From Sphingosinicellaceae bacterium (GTDB lineage Bacteria; Pseudomonadota; Alphaproteobacteria; Sphingomonadales; Sphingomonadaceae): a stretch of DNA of 64,000 nt. Below the pieces are notes generated by a model. That model worked only from the letters and a program-made list of their open reading frames with translations, searched no databases and was not told the DNA's origin. The DNA lies in the NCBI GenBank assembly GCA_019285715.1, contig CP079108.1, forward strand, positions 4,355,001 through 4,419,000, read 5' to 3'. Positions within the stretch are counted from its first letter, which is position 1, and each line of letters opens with the position of its first letter. The position numbers and the translations under genes were made by a program. Below, piece by piece: positions 37,093 through 45,700 of this stretch.

Positions 37093-38186
37093 CCCACCGC
37101 CGTAAAGCGGAAGCTCTCCGCCGCCAGTCCCGGGCCGAAGGCGACGCCGAAACCCTCGCTCGCCTTGGCGACCGACTTGCCGATCTGGCCGAGGATGCGG
37201 TTCAGCACGAACATGATCGTCGCGGAACTCATGTTGCCATAGTCGCGGAGCACGCCGCGCGACCAGTCGAGCTTCCCCGGCGGAAGGTCGAAGCCGCTCT
37301 CGACCGCATCGAGGATGGTCCGGCCGCCGCCGTGCACGGCCCACAGGTCGTAGTCCGCCGGCCTCGTGCCGCGCAGCAGCCCGCCGTCGTCGTTGCGGTC
37401 GTTCTCGTACTTGAGCGCGCGCGCGATCTTGCCCGGGACCTCGCCCGACAGGTGCATGTCGAAGCCCTGGTCGCCAATCCGCCAGGTGATCGCCTCGCCT
37501 GAATCCTCGATCGTCGCGGCGCGGTAATCGCGGAGCGCGAGGCCGGTCTCGTCCGCAGTGATCAGCGTCGCCGCGCAGCCGTCGCCGAACAATAGCAGCG
37601 ACAGCAGCCGCTCGAGGTCCTGCGTCTCCTGGAAGTGCAGCGTGCACAGCTCGAGGTTGACGACGAGCACCCGCGACTTCGGCTCCGAGCGGACGAAGTG
37701 ATGCGCCAGCCGGGTCGCGTTGACGGCGGCATAGCAGCCCATGAAGCCCACGACCGTACGCTCGACCGACGGGTTGAGCCCCGCCAGCTTGACGATCAGC
37801 TGGTCGAGCCCGGGCGCGATGAAGCCGGTGCACGAGGCGACGACCAGGTGCGTGATCCGCTCACGCTCGCCGTCGAGGCCGAGCGCATCGATCGCCGCCA
37901 TCGCCAGCTTGGGCGCGGTCAGCTCGAAACGCGCCATCCGCACGCCGGTCGAGGGGTAGGCCCCGGGAACGTAGAAACCTTCGGTGTCGGAGCCGAAGCC
38001 GTCGGGGTTGTCGACCGGCTTGAAGTAGGAATAGCGGTGGTCGATCCCGGAGCGCGAGTTCATGCGCTTGAACACCGCCTGGTCGCGGCGTTCGTTCAGT
38101 ACGCGCCCGGCGAACTGGACGAACGCATCGTGGACGTCATGGGGCGGCGTCGCGGTGCCGATCCGGTTGATATGCGCCTGCGCCAT
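37089..38186 (-). CDS. Type III polyketide synthase
   Basis: The 365-residue chalcone-synthase-like enzyme carries the full triad: Cys151 in GFMGCYAAVNA, His285 in WAVHGGG and Asn318 in GNMSSATI. It also has LVVASCTGFIAPGLD and FGDGCAATLI. Such enzymes extend fatty acyl starters with malonyl-CoA to alkylresorcinols or alkylpyrones, usually phenolic membrane lipids. The ATG at 38186 has GGGAG 8-9 bases upstream. It is the first gene of the leftward coupled operon, followed by the transporter, methyltransferase and flavoprotein. Confidence 0.93.
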   Translation of the reverse strand: MAQAHINRIGTATPPHDVHDAFVQFAGRVLNERRDQAVFKRMNSRSGIDHRYSYFKPVDNPDGFGSDTEGFYVPGAYPSTGVRMARFELTAPKLAMAAIDALGLDGERERITHLVVASCTGFIAPGLDQLIVKLAGLNPSVERTVVGFMGCYAAVNATRLAHHFVRSEPKSRVLVVNLELCTLHFQETQDLERLLSLLLFGDGCAATLITADETGLALRDYRAATIEDSGEAITWRIGDQGFDMHLSGEVPGKIARALKYENDRNDDGGLLRGTRPADYDLWAVHGGGRTILDAVESGFDLPPGKLDWSRGVLRDYGNMSSATIMFVLNRILGQIGKSVAKASEGFGVAFGPGLAAESFRFTAVG

Positions 38187-38274
38187 GCGGAACTCCCTTG
38201 GCGAGGACACTAGGCCCTCGAACCTTAACGAGACAGTATTAAAGACTGGCTTGGGCGGCGCGCCGTGATGCCGC

Positions 38275-39159
38275 ATGATCGCGGTGATGACAGACCGCTT
38301 CAGCGACGTACACGGACTAGACGTCGGCCATGCCGACGACCCGCACGCCCGCACCGGGGTCAGCGTCATCCTGCCCCACGCGCCGGTGGTCATGGGAGTC
38401 GATGTCCGCGGCGGCGCGCCCGGCACGCGCGAGACCGATGCGCTGGCCCCCGACACGCTGGTCGAGCGGGTGCATGCGCTCGTGCTCAGCGGTGGCTCGG
38501 TGTTCGGGCTGGCGGCGGCGGACGCGGTCGCGGTCGCGCTGTCGCGGCGCGGGATCGGGCTGGAGGCCGGGCCGTTGCGAATCCCGGTGGTGCCCGCGGC
38601 GATCCTGTTCGACCTGACCAACGGCGGCGACAAGGGCTGGGACGAGCCGCCGTACCGCACGCTGGCGCTCGCCGCGATGGGCGCGCTCGACGACCGCTCG
38701 GGGCCGGTCGGCGCGGGAGCCGGCGCAAGGGCAGGCAGCCGACCCGGCGGTATCGGCAGCGTTTCCGTGCTCGCGCCCTCGGGCCACCGGGTCGGCGCGC
38801 TGGTCGCGGTCAACAGCTTCGGGGAGGCCTATGCCGGCGAGCCGCCGTCGGGCGACGTGCCGCTGCCCAAGCTCGACCGCGCCCGCAGCCTCGCGGGGCG
38901 CGAAAGCACCTGCATCGGGGTCATCGCCACCGACGCACCGCTGACGCGGGCGCAGGCGACGCGACTGGCGGCGATGGCGCACGACGGCCTCGCGCGCTCG
39001 ATCCGCCCGGTCCACACGATGTTCGACGGCGACTGCCTGTTCGCGCTGTCGACCGCGCCTGAGGGCCTGGCGCCGGTCGACTCGCTGGGGCTCAGCATCC
39101 TCGGCACGCTCGCGGCCGACATGGTCGCGAAGGCGGTCCGGCGCGCGGTGTTCGGCTAG
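38275..39159 (+). CDS. P1 family (DmpA/S58-type) self-processing peptidase
   Basis: The 294-residue protein has VGHADDPHARTGVSVIL at the N-terminus and a LVLSGGSVFGLAAADAVAV block, both typical of P1/DmpA amidases. The late segment IRPVHTMFDGDCLFALST corresponds to the place where related enzymes cleave themselves to expose an N-terminal nucleophile; the threonine in VHT is a candidate, but this is an inference. It may act on short or beta-amino peptides. An in-frame ATG at 38287 is an alternative start. It is divergent from the polyketide synthase gene. Confidence 0.83.
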   Translation: MIAVMTDRFSDVHGLDVGHADDPHARTGVSVILPHAPVVMGVDVRGGAPGTRETDALAPDTLVERVHALVLSGGSVFGLAAADAVAVALSRRGIGLEAGPLRIPVVPAAILFDLTNGGDKGWDEPPYRTLALAAMGALDDRSGPVGAGAGARAGSRPGGIGSVSVLAPSGHRVGALVAVNSFGEAYAGEPPSGDVPLPKLDRARSLAGRESTCIGVIATDAPLTRAQATRLAAMAHDGLARSIRPVHTMFDGDCLFALSTAPEGLAPVDSLGLSILGTLAADMVAKAVRRAVFG

Positions 39160-39164
39160 CGGCC

Positions 39165-40712
39165 TCAGCCGGTCCACGCGCGCGACCGCGCCGGCAGCTC
39201 GGCCAGGAACGCCGCGGCGCTCGCCCGCGTCTCGGCCTGCCGCTCGGGCGTGAAGCGGTCCCAGCCGTCGTACATCCGCCACAGCCGCTGGTTGCCTTTG
39301 AGCCGGTCGCGGTGGCGCGCCAGGAAGTCCCAGTACAATGCGTTGAACGGGCAGGCGTCGGGGCCGACCTTGGCTTTCACGTCGTAGGTGCAGCGCTTGC
39401 AGTGATCCGACATGCGGTCGATGTACGCGCCGCCGCCGGCATAGGGCTTGGACCCGAGGATGCCGCCGTCCGCGAACAGGCTCATGCCGTGGACGTTGGG
39501 CAGCTCGACCCACTCGTACGCGTCGGCGTAGACGATGAGGTACCATTCCTCGACCTGGCGTGGCTCGATGCCGGCCAGCATGGCGAAGTTGCCGAGCACC
39601 ATCAGGCGCTGGATGTGGTGGTTGTAGGCGTGGCTCTGGACCTGCCCGACCGACTGGGCGACGCACCGCATCCGGGTCTCGCCGGTCCAGTAGAACGCGG
39701 GCAGGTCGCGGGTGGCGTCCAGCGCGTTGCTCTCCGCATAGGCGGGGCCGGCGTGCCAGTAGATGCCCCGCACATACTCGCGCCAGCCGATGATCTGGCG
39801 GATGAACCCTTCCGCGGCGTTGAGCGGCACGTGGCCCTCGGCGTAGGCGCGCGCGGCGGCGTCGACGACCTCGCGCGCCTCCAGCAGCCCGCAGTTGATG
39901 TAGGGGCTGAGCGCGGCGTGCCACAGGTGCGGCTGCCCCTCGATCATCGCGTCCTGATAGTCGCCGAAGCGCGGCAGGGCGTTGGCGAGGAAGTGGTCGA
40001 GCGCCAGCAACGCCTGCGCCCGCGTCACCGCGAAGCCGAACGGCTCGAGGTCCCCGAAGTGGCTGGGGAAATGCGCGCCGACCAGCGCCAGCACGTCGCG
40101 GGTGATCGCATCCGGCTCGAACACCGCGACACCGGGGTAGTTGAGCCCGCGCGGCGGCGTCTTGCGGTTGTCGGCGTCGAAGTTCCAGCGCGTGCCCACC
40201 GGCTTGCCGAAGCTCATCAGCAACCCGGTGCGCTTGCGCATCTCGCGGTAGAAGTCCTCCATGACCAGGCGCTTGCGGGCGCCCGCCCACTCCGCGAACT
40301 CCGCCTTCGAGCACAGGAAGCGGTCGTCGGGGAGGATCTCGACCGGCACGTTCAGCGCCGCCGCCCAGCCGTCGAGCATCGCTTGCACCCGCCACTCGCC
40401 CGCCTCGACGACGCGGATGCCGCCCGCGCCGTGCCGTGCCAGAGCTCGCGAAACCTCGCCGGTGAAGCTGCCGGTGTTGCCGGCTGCATCGAGCGTCACA
40501 TAGTCGACCGCCCAGCCGGCCTCGCGCAGCTCGTCGGCGAAGTGCCGCATCGCGCTGAACAGCAGCGCGATCTTCTTCTTGTGGTGGTGGACGTAGGTCG
40601 CCTCGTCCTGCAACTCGGCGAGGAGGACGACGGTGGCGTCGGGGTCGAGCCCGCGCAGGCTGGCGACGCCGTGGCTGAGCTGGTCGCCGAGGATGGGGAC
40701 GAGGGTCTTCAC
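39165..40712 (-). CDS. FeS-BCP-type cryptochrome/photolyase
   Basis: The 515-residue protein starts LVPILGDQLSHGVASLRGLD, as in the bacterial FeS-containing photolyases (PhrB/CryB group). Conserved blocks include RQIIGWREYVRGIYW near 295, QSHAYNHHIQRLMVLGNF near 345 and EWVELPNVHGMSLFADGG. Four candidate cluster cysteines are present: one in SPYINCGLLE near residue 269 and three in the C-terminal DHCKRC and GPDACPF blocks near 435-455. These enzymes bind FAD and a [4Fe-4S] cluster and repair (6-4) photoproducts. The gene ends 5 bases from the peptidase stop, tail to tail. Confidence 0.92.
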   Translation of the reverse strand: MKTLVPILGDQLSHGVASLRGLDPDATVVLLAELQDEATYVHHHKKKIALLFSAMRHFADELREAGWAVDYVTLDAAGNTGSFTGEVSRALARHGAGGIRVVEAGEWRVQAMLDGWAAALNVPVEILPDDRFLCSKAEFAEWAGARKRLVMEDFYREMRKRTGLLMSFGKPVGTRWNFDADNRKTPPRGLNYPGVAVFEPDAITRDVLALVGAHFPSHFGDLEPFGFAVTRAQALLALDHFLANALPRFGDYQDAMIEGQPHLWHAALSPYINCGLLEAREVVDAAARAYAEGHVPLNAAEGFIRQIIGWREYVRGIYWHAGPAYAESNALDATRDLPAFYWTGETRMRCVAQSVGQVQSHAYNHHIQRLMVLGNFAMLAGIEPRQVEEWYLIVYADAYEWVELPNVHGMSLFADGGILGSKPYAGGGAYIDRMSDHCKRCTYDVKAKVGPDACPFNALYWDFLARHRDRLKGNQRLWRMYDGWDRFTPERQAETRASAAAFLAELPARSRAWTG

Positions 40713-40820
40713 CCGGCCGGTGTCGGGGCGGCATCCCCCCAGGTCAAAGCGCAGATGGTCGCGGCGGCGCTGCGCAGATGGTCGCGCCCGCGGATAGCCG
40801 CGGGCGCGACCCGTCAGAGC

Positions 40821-41063
40821 CTAGCGATACATCCACTGGTTATGGTGGCGATAGCGCGACTGGTAGTAGCGGCCGTTGTGAAAATAGCGGCCGCGACGGT
40901 GGTTGTTGTAGCCGTGCCGGTTGCGGTGGCCGTTCTGCCAGCCGTGGCCACGGTCGTTGTGGTAGCCGTGGCCGCGGTCGTTGCGGTCGTGATCGCGCGC
41001 CGTGGCCGGCACCGCGGCGAGCATCGCCAGCGCCGCAGCGGCGCCGAGTAGCTTGATGAACAT
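40821..41063 (-). CDS. Small secreted His/Arg/Tyr/Asn-rich peptide
   Basis: The 80-codon gene encodes a clear signal peptide (MFIKLLGAAAALAMLAAVPATA) followed by about 58 residues that are almost all His, Arg, Asn, Gly, Tyr and Asp, in runs such as DHDRNDRGHGYHND. Mature composition is unusual and suggests metal or polyanion binding, but no family is known to me. A good GAGGGAG site lies before the ATG at 41063. It lies between the photolyase and the TauE-type exporter on the same strand. Confidence 0.75.
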   Translation of the reverse strand: MFIKLLGAAAALAMLAAVPATARDHDRNDRGHGYHNDRGHGWQNGHRNRHGYNNHRRGRYFHNGRYYQSRYRHHNQWMYR

Positions 41064-41141
41064 GTGTTCACTCCCTCGTTATCCCGCCGCTGTCTGCAGT
41101 ATCGCGGCCCGGCGGGTCAGGGGATAACGCGCGAAACGAGT

Positions 41142-41894
41142 TTAGCCCCGGATGAACAGCGCCACGGTCAGCGCGATGCCGATTACGACGACCCCGATCT
41201 TGAGCGCGGTCGCCGGCACCCGCTTGAGCAGCAGTGCGCCGCCGTAGCCGCCGATCATCGACCCCGCCCCGATCGCGATGGCCGACTTCCAGGCGACGTC
41301 GCTGGAGAACGCAAAGATCACCGCCGCCGAGATGTTCGCCAGCCCGACCAGCACGTTCTTGGTCCCCGCGGCGTTCCGCACCGGCATGCGCGCCAGCGTC
41401 AGTGCCGCCAGCGTCATGATCCCCGCGCCACCGCCGAAGAAGCCGCCATAGACCGCGATCACCGACTGGATCAGCCCCGACACCCACGCCGGTGGCGGGT
41501 CGCGCGCGACCTTGGGCTTGGGGCCGAAGCTGCTCCACGCGAACAGCGCGGTCGCGGCCAGCACCAGCCACGGCACCATCGCCGCGAATACCTTGGACGG
41601 GGTCTGCAGCAGCAGGAACGCCCCGGCGATCCCGCCGAGCAGGCTGATGATCGCCAGCGTGCGGAAGCTCAGCCGCTCCGCCCCGGCGACCAGCGAGCGG
41701 CCCGCCCAGCCGGTCGTCACCTGCCCCGGGAACAGCGCCAGCGTCGAGGTGATGTTCGCGGCGCGCGGGTCGAGCCCGCTGGCGATCAGCGCCGGCAGCG
41801 TGATGAACGAGCCGCCGCCCGCCAGCGCGTTCTGCGCGCCCGCCCAGATGCCGGCGAGGAAGAGAAGGACGTAGAGCACGGCGCGGGGTCGCAT
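41142..41894 (-). CDS. TauE/SafE-family sulfite/anion exporter
   Basis: The 250-residue membrane protein has two related halves, as expected for the family: a first half with GAQNALAGGGSFITLPALIA followed by SGLDPRAANITSTLALFPGQ, and a second with AVYGGFFGGGAGIMTLAALT. About seven or eight helices are predicted. Family members export sulfite, sulfoacetate or related organosulfur anions across the inner membrane. The transported anion cannot be read from sequence. Confidence 0.88.
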   Translation of the reverse strand: MRPRAVLYVLLFLAGIWAGAQNALAGGGSFITLPALIASGLDPRAANITSTLALFPGQVTTGWAGRSLVAGAERLSFRTLAIISLLGGIAGAFLLLQTPSKVFAAMVPWLVLAATALFAWSSFGPKPKVARDPPPAWVSGLIQSVIAVYGGFFGGGAGIMTLAALTLARMPVRNAAGTKNVLVGLANISAAVIFAFSSDVAWKSAIAIGAGSMIGGYGGALLLKRVPATALKIGVVVIGIALTVALFIRG

Positions 41895-41970
41895 GGGTTG
41901 GGGATCGGGGCAACCCTGCGCGACTGCATGGCTGCGCCCCTCCCGAAAGAGTGGCGGGAACCGACCCCAT

Positions 41971-42062
41971 TGTCATTCCGGCGAACGCCGGAACCCAGCT
42001 ACCCAAACAGGTCAGTCTGAAGCCCTTGGCGCAACTGGGTTCCGGCGTTCGCCGGAACGACA
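41971..42062. repeat. Pair of inverted REP-like elements forming a long hairpin
   Basis: Two 28-base arms (41971-41998 and 42035-42062) are inverted copies that match at 27 of 28 positions, each with an internal CCGGCG-AA-CGCCGG palindrome and a CCCAG end. They flank a 36-base spacer. The flanks match the single element at 4158-4188. This is a typical paired extragenic palindrome and could form a large RNA or DNA stem-loop downstream of the TauE-type gene. Confidence 0.75.
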
Positions 42063-42161
42063 ACAAATTCGCGAGGAAACAATTTGATCGGATGAGCAGA
42101 AACCAAGGGCGATCACTACCCAGCGAATGACCAACCCCCGCCCCCGTGCTACCCCAACCCC

Positions 42162-42512
42162 ATGCTCTACCTCGCCCTCAAGGCCCTGATCTCCGGCATC
42201 GTCATCGCCGCCGTCTCCGAGATCGCCAAGCGCAACCCCGGCTTCGGGGCGCTGGTCGCGTCGCTGCCCCTGGTCTCGGTGCTCGGCATGATCTGGCTGT
42301 GGCGCGACAAGCCTGACGCCGCCAACATGGCCGACCACGCGCAGGCGACGTTCTGGTTCGTGCTGCCGTCGCTGCCGATGTTCCTGGTGATCCCCGCCCT
42401 GCTCCGCGCCGGCGTGCCGTTCTGGGCGGCACTGATCGCCGGGTGCGTGCTGACCATCGTCTTGTATTCGCTGATGGTGTGGGCCGGGCCGCGGTTGGGA
42501 TTGCGCCTCTAG
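42162..42512 (+). CDS. DUF3147-family membrane protein
   Basis: The 116-residue protein is almost entirely hydrophobic, with about four helices. The N-terminal LKALISGIVIAAVSEIAKRN and the segment LVASLPLVSVLGMIWLWRDK match the DUF3147 family, which is widespread in Proteobacteria and of unknown function. It lies alone between the inverted repeat and the P450 gene. Confidence 0.8.
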   Translation: MLYLALKALISGIVIAAVSEIAKRNPGFGALVASLPLVSVLGMIWLWRDKPDAANMADHAQATFWFVLPSLPMFLVIPALLRAGVPFWAALIAGCVLTIVLYSLMVWAGPRLGLRL

Positions 42513-42568
42513 CCCCGCCTGGAGTATCGTTACGGTACGGGTCGCGACCAACTGCCACGGAGATCGGC

Positions 42569-43810
42569 ATGGGCGCGTATTTGACCAAGCTGGACGGACT
42601 CGCCCCGGCGGCGCGCTGGACGCAGGCGCGGGCCTGGCTGTTCGACGAGCCGATGCCGTTCTTCGCCGAGCTTCGCGCCGAGCGCCCGGTGCTGGCGCTG
42701 CCCGAACTGACGCTGGCCACAAGTTACGCGGATTGCTCGCTGATCCTGCGCCGCCACCTGAGCTTCCAGGTCGACCTGTATAAGCCCAAGCAGGGCGACT
42801 ACTGGATGGCGCAGGACGAGACCCCGGTCCACGTCCGCGAGAAGTCGGTGATGCGCGCCATCCTCGACCGCAGCGAAATCCCGGCGATGCGCGACTTCAT
42901 CGCCACCACTGCAGCCGCCCGCCTGACCGCCGGCAAAGGCACCATCGATGCCACCCACGGCCTCGCGCGCGGCGTCGCGCTGAGCCTTGTCGAGGAGTGG
43001 TTCGGGTTCGAGCACGCCGACCGGCAGGCAATGTTCGAATGGTCCTACTGGAACCAGCAGGACGCGTTCCACAACCAGCCCTTCGACCACCGCCCCGACA
43101 GCGCCGAAATTATCGCGAAGCGCAGCGATGCAGGCGTCATGATGGGCCTCTACCTCGCCGCGCTGGTCGCGGCGAAGACCGTCGAGGTCAAGCTCGGGCA
43201 CGGCGGCGACCGGTCGGTGGCGCGGCTGCTCAGGGTGTTCTTCTCGGGCGGGCTCAGCCCCGACTTCGACATCAAGCGCGTGATCTTCAACGTCGGCGGA
43301 CTGCTGATCGGCGCCGTCGAGACCACTAACCACTGCGTCACCAACGCGCTCGCGGAGATCTTCGCGCGGCCCGATGTCCTGGCCCGCGCCAAGATTGCCG
43401 CGCTCGATCCCGACCCCGGCAAGTTCGACGGCTTCGCGCTCGAGGCGCTGCGCTTCAACCCGGCATTCCCGTATTTCTTTCGCACCGCCCACCGCGACGT
43501 CGTGCTGTCGGGCGGTAGCGACCACGCCGCGACGATCCCGAACGGCGCGACGGTGCTCGCGGTCACCCACAGCGCGATGCAGGACGAGCAGGTCTATCCC
43601 GACCCGACGCGCTTCGACGAAACCCGCGCGCAGGGCGACAGCTTCACCTTCGGGCAGGGCATCCACGAGTGCCTCGGCAAGGCGATCGGCAACGCGCTGG
43701 TCGTCGAGACGGTGCGGCAGGTGCTGCGCCTGAAGGACGTCCACGCCGCCGCGCCGGTGGTGTGGAAGGGGGGCGTACCGGAACAATGGCAATTGGGGTG
43801 GACGGTATGA
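42569..43810 (+). CDS. Cytochrome P450
   Basis: The 413-residue protein has the heme-binding signature FTFGQGIHECLG with the axial cysteine at residue 368, the ExxR pair in ALEALRFNP and an I-helix segment GLLIGAVETTNH. It hydroxylates or epoxidises a small organic substrate using electrons from a ferredoxin partner. No ferredoxin gene is nearby. CGGAG lies just before the ATG at 42569, and its stop overlaps the start of the cytochrome c gene (ATGA), so the two are coupled and probably act together. Confidence 0.9.
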   Translation: MGAYLTKLDGLAPAARWTQARAWLFDEPMPFFAELRAERPVLALPELTLATSYADCSLILRRHLSFQVDLYKPKQGDYWMAQDETPVHVREKSVMRAILDRSEIPAMRDFIATTAAARLTAGKGTIDATHGLARGVALSLVEEWFGFEHADRQAMFEWSYWNQQDAFHNQPFDHRPDSAEIIAKRSDAGVMMGLYLAALVAAKTVEVKLGHGGDRSVARLLRVFFSGGLSPDFDIKRVIFNVGGLLIGAVETTNHCVTNALAEIFARPDVLARAKIAALDPDPGKFDGFALEALRFNPAFPYFFRTAHRDVVLSGGSDHAATIPNGATVLAVTHSAMQDEQVYPDPTRFDETRAQGDSFTFGQGIHECLGKAIGNALVVETVRQVLRLKDVHAAAPVVWKGGVPEQWQLGWTV

Positions 43811-45633
43811 CGGTCCCGGGATCGCGGTTGCTGAAGCTGGCGACGGTCGCCGCGCTGGCACTGGTCGGCGGCCTGGCGGGCTGCACCACCGGCACCGCGT
43901 CGAGCGGGGCGGCGACGCTGCAGGGCTGGACGCCCAAGCAGCAGCTCGGCTGGTACGCAGCGACGCAGGGCTCGCGGCTGTTGCCGTGGGACTGGGCGAT
44001 GGCGCTCGAGCGGCCCGGCGAGCCCGGCAAGTTCTTCGACGGGCAATGGCTCGCGGCGAAGTTCCGCCTGCTGCCCCGCGCGCCCGGCGAAATGCCGGTC
44101 GGCATCGCCCGCGACCGGCAGGACGACAGCGACCTGACCGTGACGAAATTGCGCTGGGTCGCCGGCCAGCCCGCCGACGCGCCGTGGCTCGGCTTCAACT
44201 GCGCCGCCTGTCACACCGCCGAACTGCACTACAAGGGCCAGGCGTTGCGCGTCGACGGCGGCCCCGGGCTGACCGACTTCCAGAGCCTCGTCGAGGCGGT
44301 CGAGGCGGCGCTGGTCGAAACCCGCGGCAACCCTGCCAAGTGGGACGCCTTCGCGCGCATTGTGCTCAAGACCGGCGACAGCCCGGGCGCACGCGTCACG
44401 CTTGGGACCGCGGTCGACCGGCTGATCGCGTGGAACGCCCGGATCACCGCCGCCAACGCGACGCCGCTGCGCCCCGGCTTCGCCCGCGTCGACGCCTTCG
44501 GGCACATCTTCAACAAGGTCGCGTTGCTCGCCGGGCCCGAGACCCCCGCGCCGCTGCCGTCCGACGCGCCGGTCAGCTACCCGTTCCTGTGGAACACCAG
44601 CCAGGCCGACCGCGTCCAGTGGAACGGTATCGCCCAGAATCTCAAGCTCAAGATCGGCGCCGGGCCGTTCGACTACGGCGCCCTGGCGCGCAACGCCGGC
44701 GAGGTCATCGGGGTCTACGGCGACGTCGCGGTGACCCCGGGCAGCGACCTCGGCGGCTTCAAGTCGAGCGTCGGCGTGGCAAATTTGTCGGAGCTGGAGC
44801 GCCTGCTCGCCGGGCTCAAGCCTCCGGTCTGGCCGGCGGCCTTCGGCCCGATCGACCAGACCAAGGCGGCGCGCGGCAAACTGCTGTTCGCGGCGCGCTG
44901 CGGCGGGGCGTGCCACACCAGCCTCGCGCCCGGCGACATCGGCACGCCGTTCAAGACCAACGTCTTCACCTTCGCCGGCAAGGGATTTGTCGGCGACGAG
45001 AACCCCGGCACCGACCCGGCGATGGCCTGCAACGCCTTCACCTACCGGACCCGTACCGGCAATCTGGCGGGCACGCCGCCGGGCTACCTCAAGGTCGCCA
45101 GCAGCACCGAGCCGCCCCTCGGCGACACCGCGCCGGTCGCGCAGATGCTCAAGACGACGGTCATCGGCGCGCTGGCGGGGCGGAAGTTCGAGGTCGTCGC
45201 GGCGGCCGGCAAGACCTGGCTCGGCATCCCGCCCAACCCGCGCGTCGGCGCGGTCGCGGTGGCGGAGAGCAAGGAGCAGCGGCTGGCGCGTTGCCTGCGC
45301 ACCGCCGACCCGCTGCTCGGCTACCGCGCCCGGCCGCTGACCGGCATTTGGGCGACAGCACCGTATCTCCACAACGGCTCGGTGCCGACCTTGTGGGACC
45401 TGCTGCTGCCGCCCGAGCAGCGCCCCGCGACGTTCTTCGTCGGGACGCGCGAGTTCGATCCGGTCAAGGTCGGCTACGTGACCGCCGCGTCGCCCGACAA
45501 CGGCTTCAGGTTCGTTGCGCGAGACGGCAACGGCCCGGTCACCGGCAATTCCAACGCCGGCCACGACTACGGCAACGCCAATCTCACCGACCCCGACCGC
45601 TGGGCGCTGATCGAGTATTTGAAAACACTATGA
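43807..45633 (+). CDS. Di-heme cytochrome c lipoprotein (RoxA/MauG-like group)
   Basis: The 608-residue protein has a lipoprotein signal with a LAGC lipobox near residue 25, so it should be anchored in the envelope. A normal heme-c site (CAACH, starting at Cys132) lies in FNCAACHTAELHYKG. The second site is Cys365-Gly-Gly-Ala-Cys-His, a CxxxCH motif with one residue more than the usual CxxCH. A C-terminal part with RPLTGIWATAPYLHNGSVPT is typical of cytochrome c peroxidase-like and rubber-oxygenase-like proteins. It may be an oxidase, peroxidase or dioxygenase. It is translationally coupled to the P450. Confidence 0.85.
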   Translation: MTVPGSRLLKLATVAALALVGGLAGCTTGTASSGAATLQGWTPKQQLGWYAATQGSRLLPWDWAMALERPGEPGKFFDGQWLAAKFRLLPRAPGEMPVGIARDRQDDSDLTVTKLRWVAGQPADAPWLGFNCAACHTAELHYKGQALRVDGGPGLTDFQSLVEAVEAALVETRGNPAKWDAFARIVLKTGDSPGARVTLGTAVDRLIAWNARITAANATPLRPGFARVDAFGHIFNKVALLAGPETPAPLPSDAPVSYPFLWNTSQADRVQWNGIAQNLKLKIGAGPFDYGALARNAGEVIGVYGDVAVTPGSDLGGFKSSVGVANLSELERLLAGLKPPVWPAAFGPIDQTKAARGKLLFAARCGGACHTSLAPGDIGTPFKTNVFTFAGKGFVGDENPGTDPAMACNAFTYRTRTGNLAGTPPGYLKVASSTEPPLGDTAPVAQMLKTTVIGALAGRKFEVVAAAGKTWLGIPPNPRVGAVAVAESKEQRLARCLRTADPLLGYRARPLTGIWATAPYLHNGSVPTLWDLLLPPEQRPATFFVGTREFDPVKVGYVTAASPDNGFRFVARDGNGPVTGNSNAGHDYGNANLTDPDRWALIEYLKTL

Positions 45634-45640
45634 TTACAAC

Positions 45641-45663
45641 GGCTTAGGTTAATCCACTAAGCC
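45641..45663 (+). terminator. Hairpin between convergent genes
   Basis: GGCTTAG pairs with CTAAGCC around a 9-base loop, just after the cytochrome c stop. There is no U-tract. It could end transcripts from either side, since the next gene converges here. Confidence 0.4.
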
Positions 45664-45700
45664 AGGAGCCGTGATAAGCGTAACAATCCCACCACTCGCC

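Noticed and set aside
39312-41051. Long plus-strand frame opposite the photolyase
   Set aside because: It mirrors a well-supported photolyase gene, is low in sequence complexity and has no ribosome-binding site.
43594-45564. Long minus-strand frame opposite the cytochrome c gene
   Set aside because: The plus-strand gene has two heme motifs and a lipoprotein signal; the opposite frame is a shadow.
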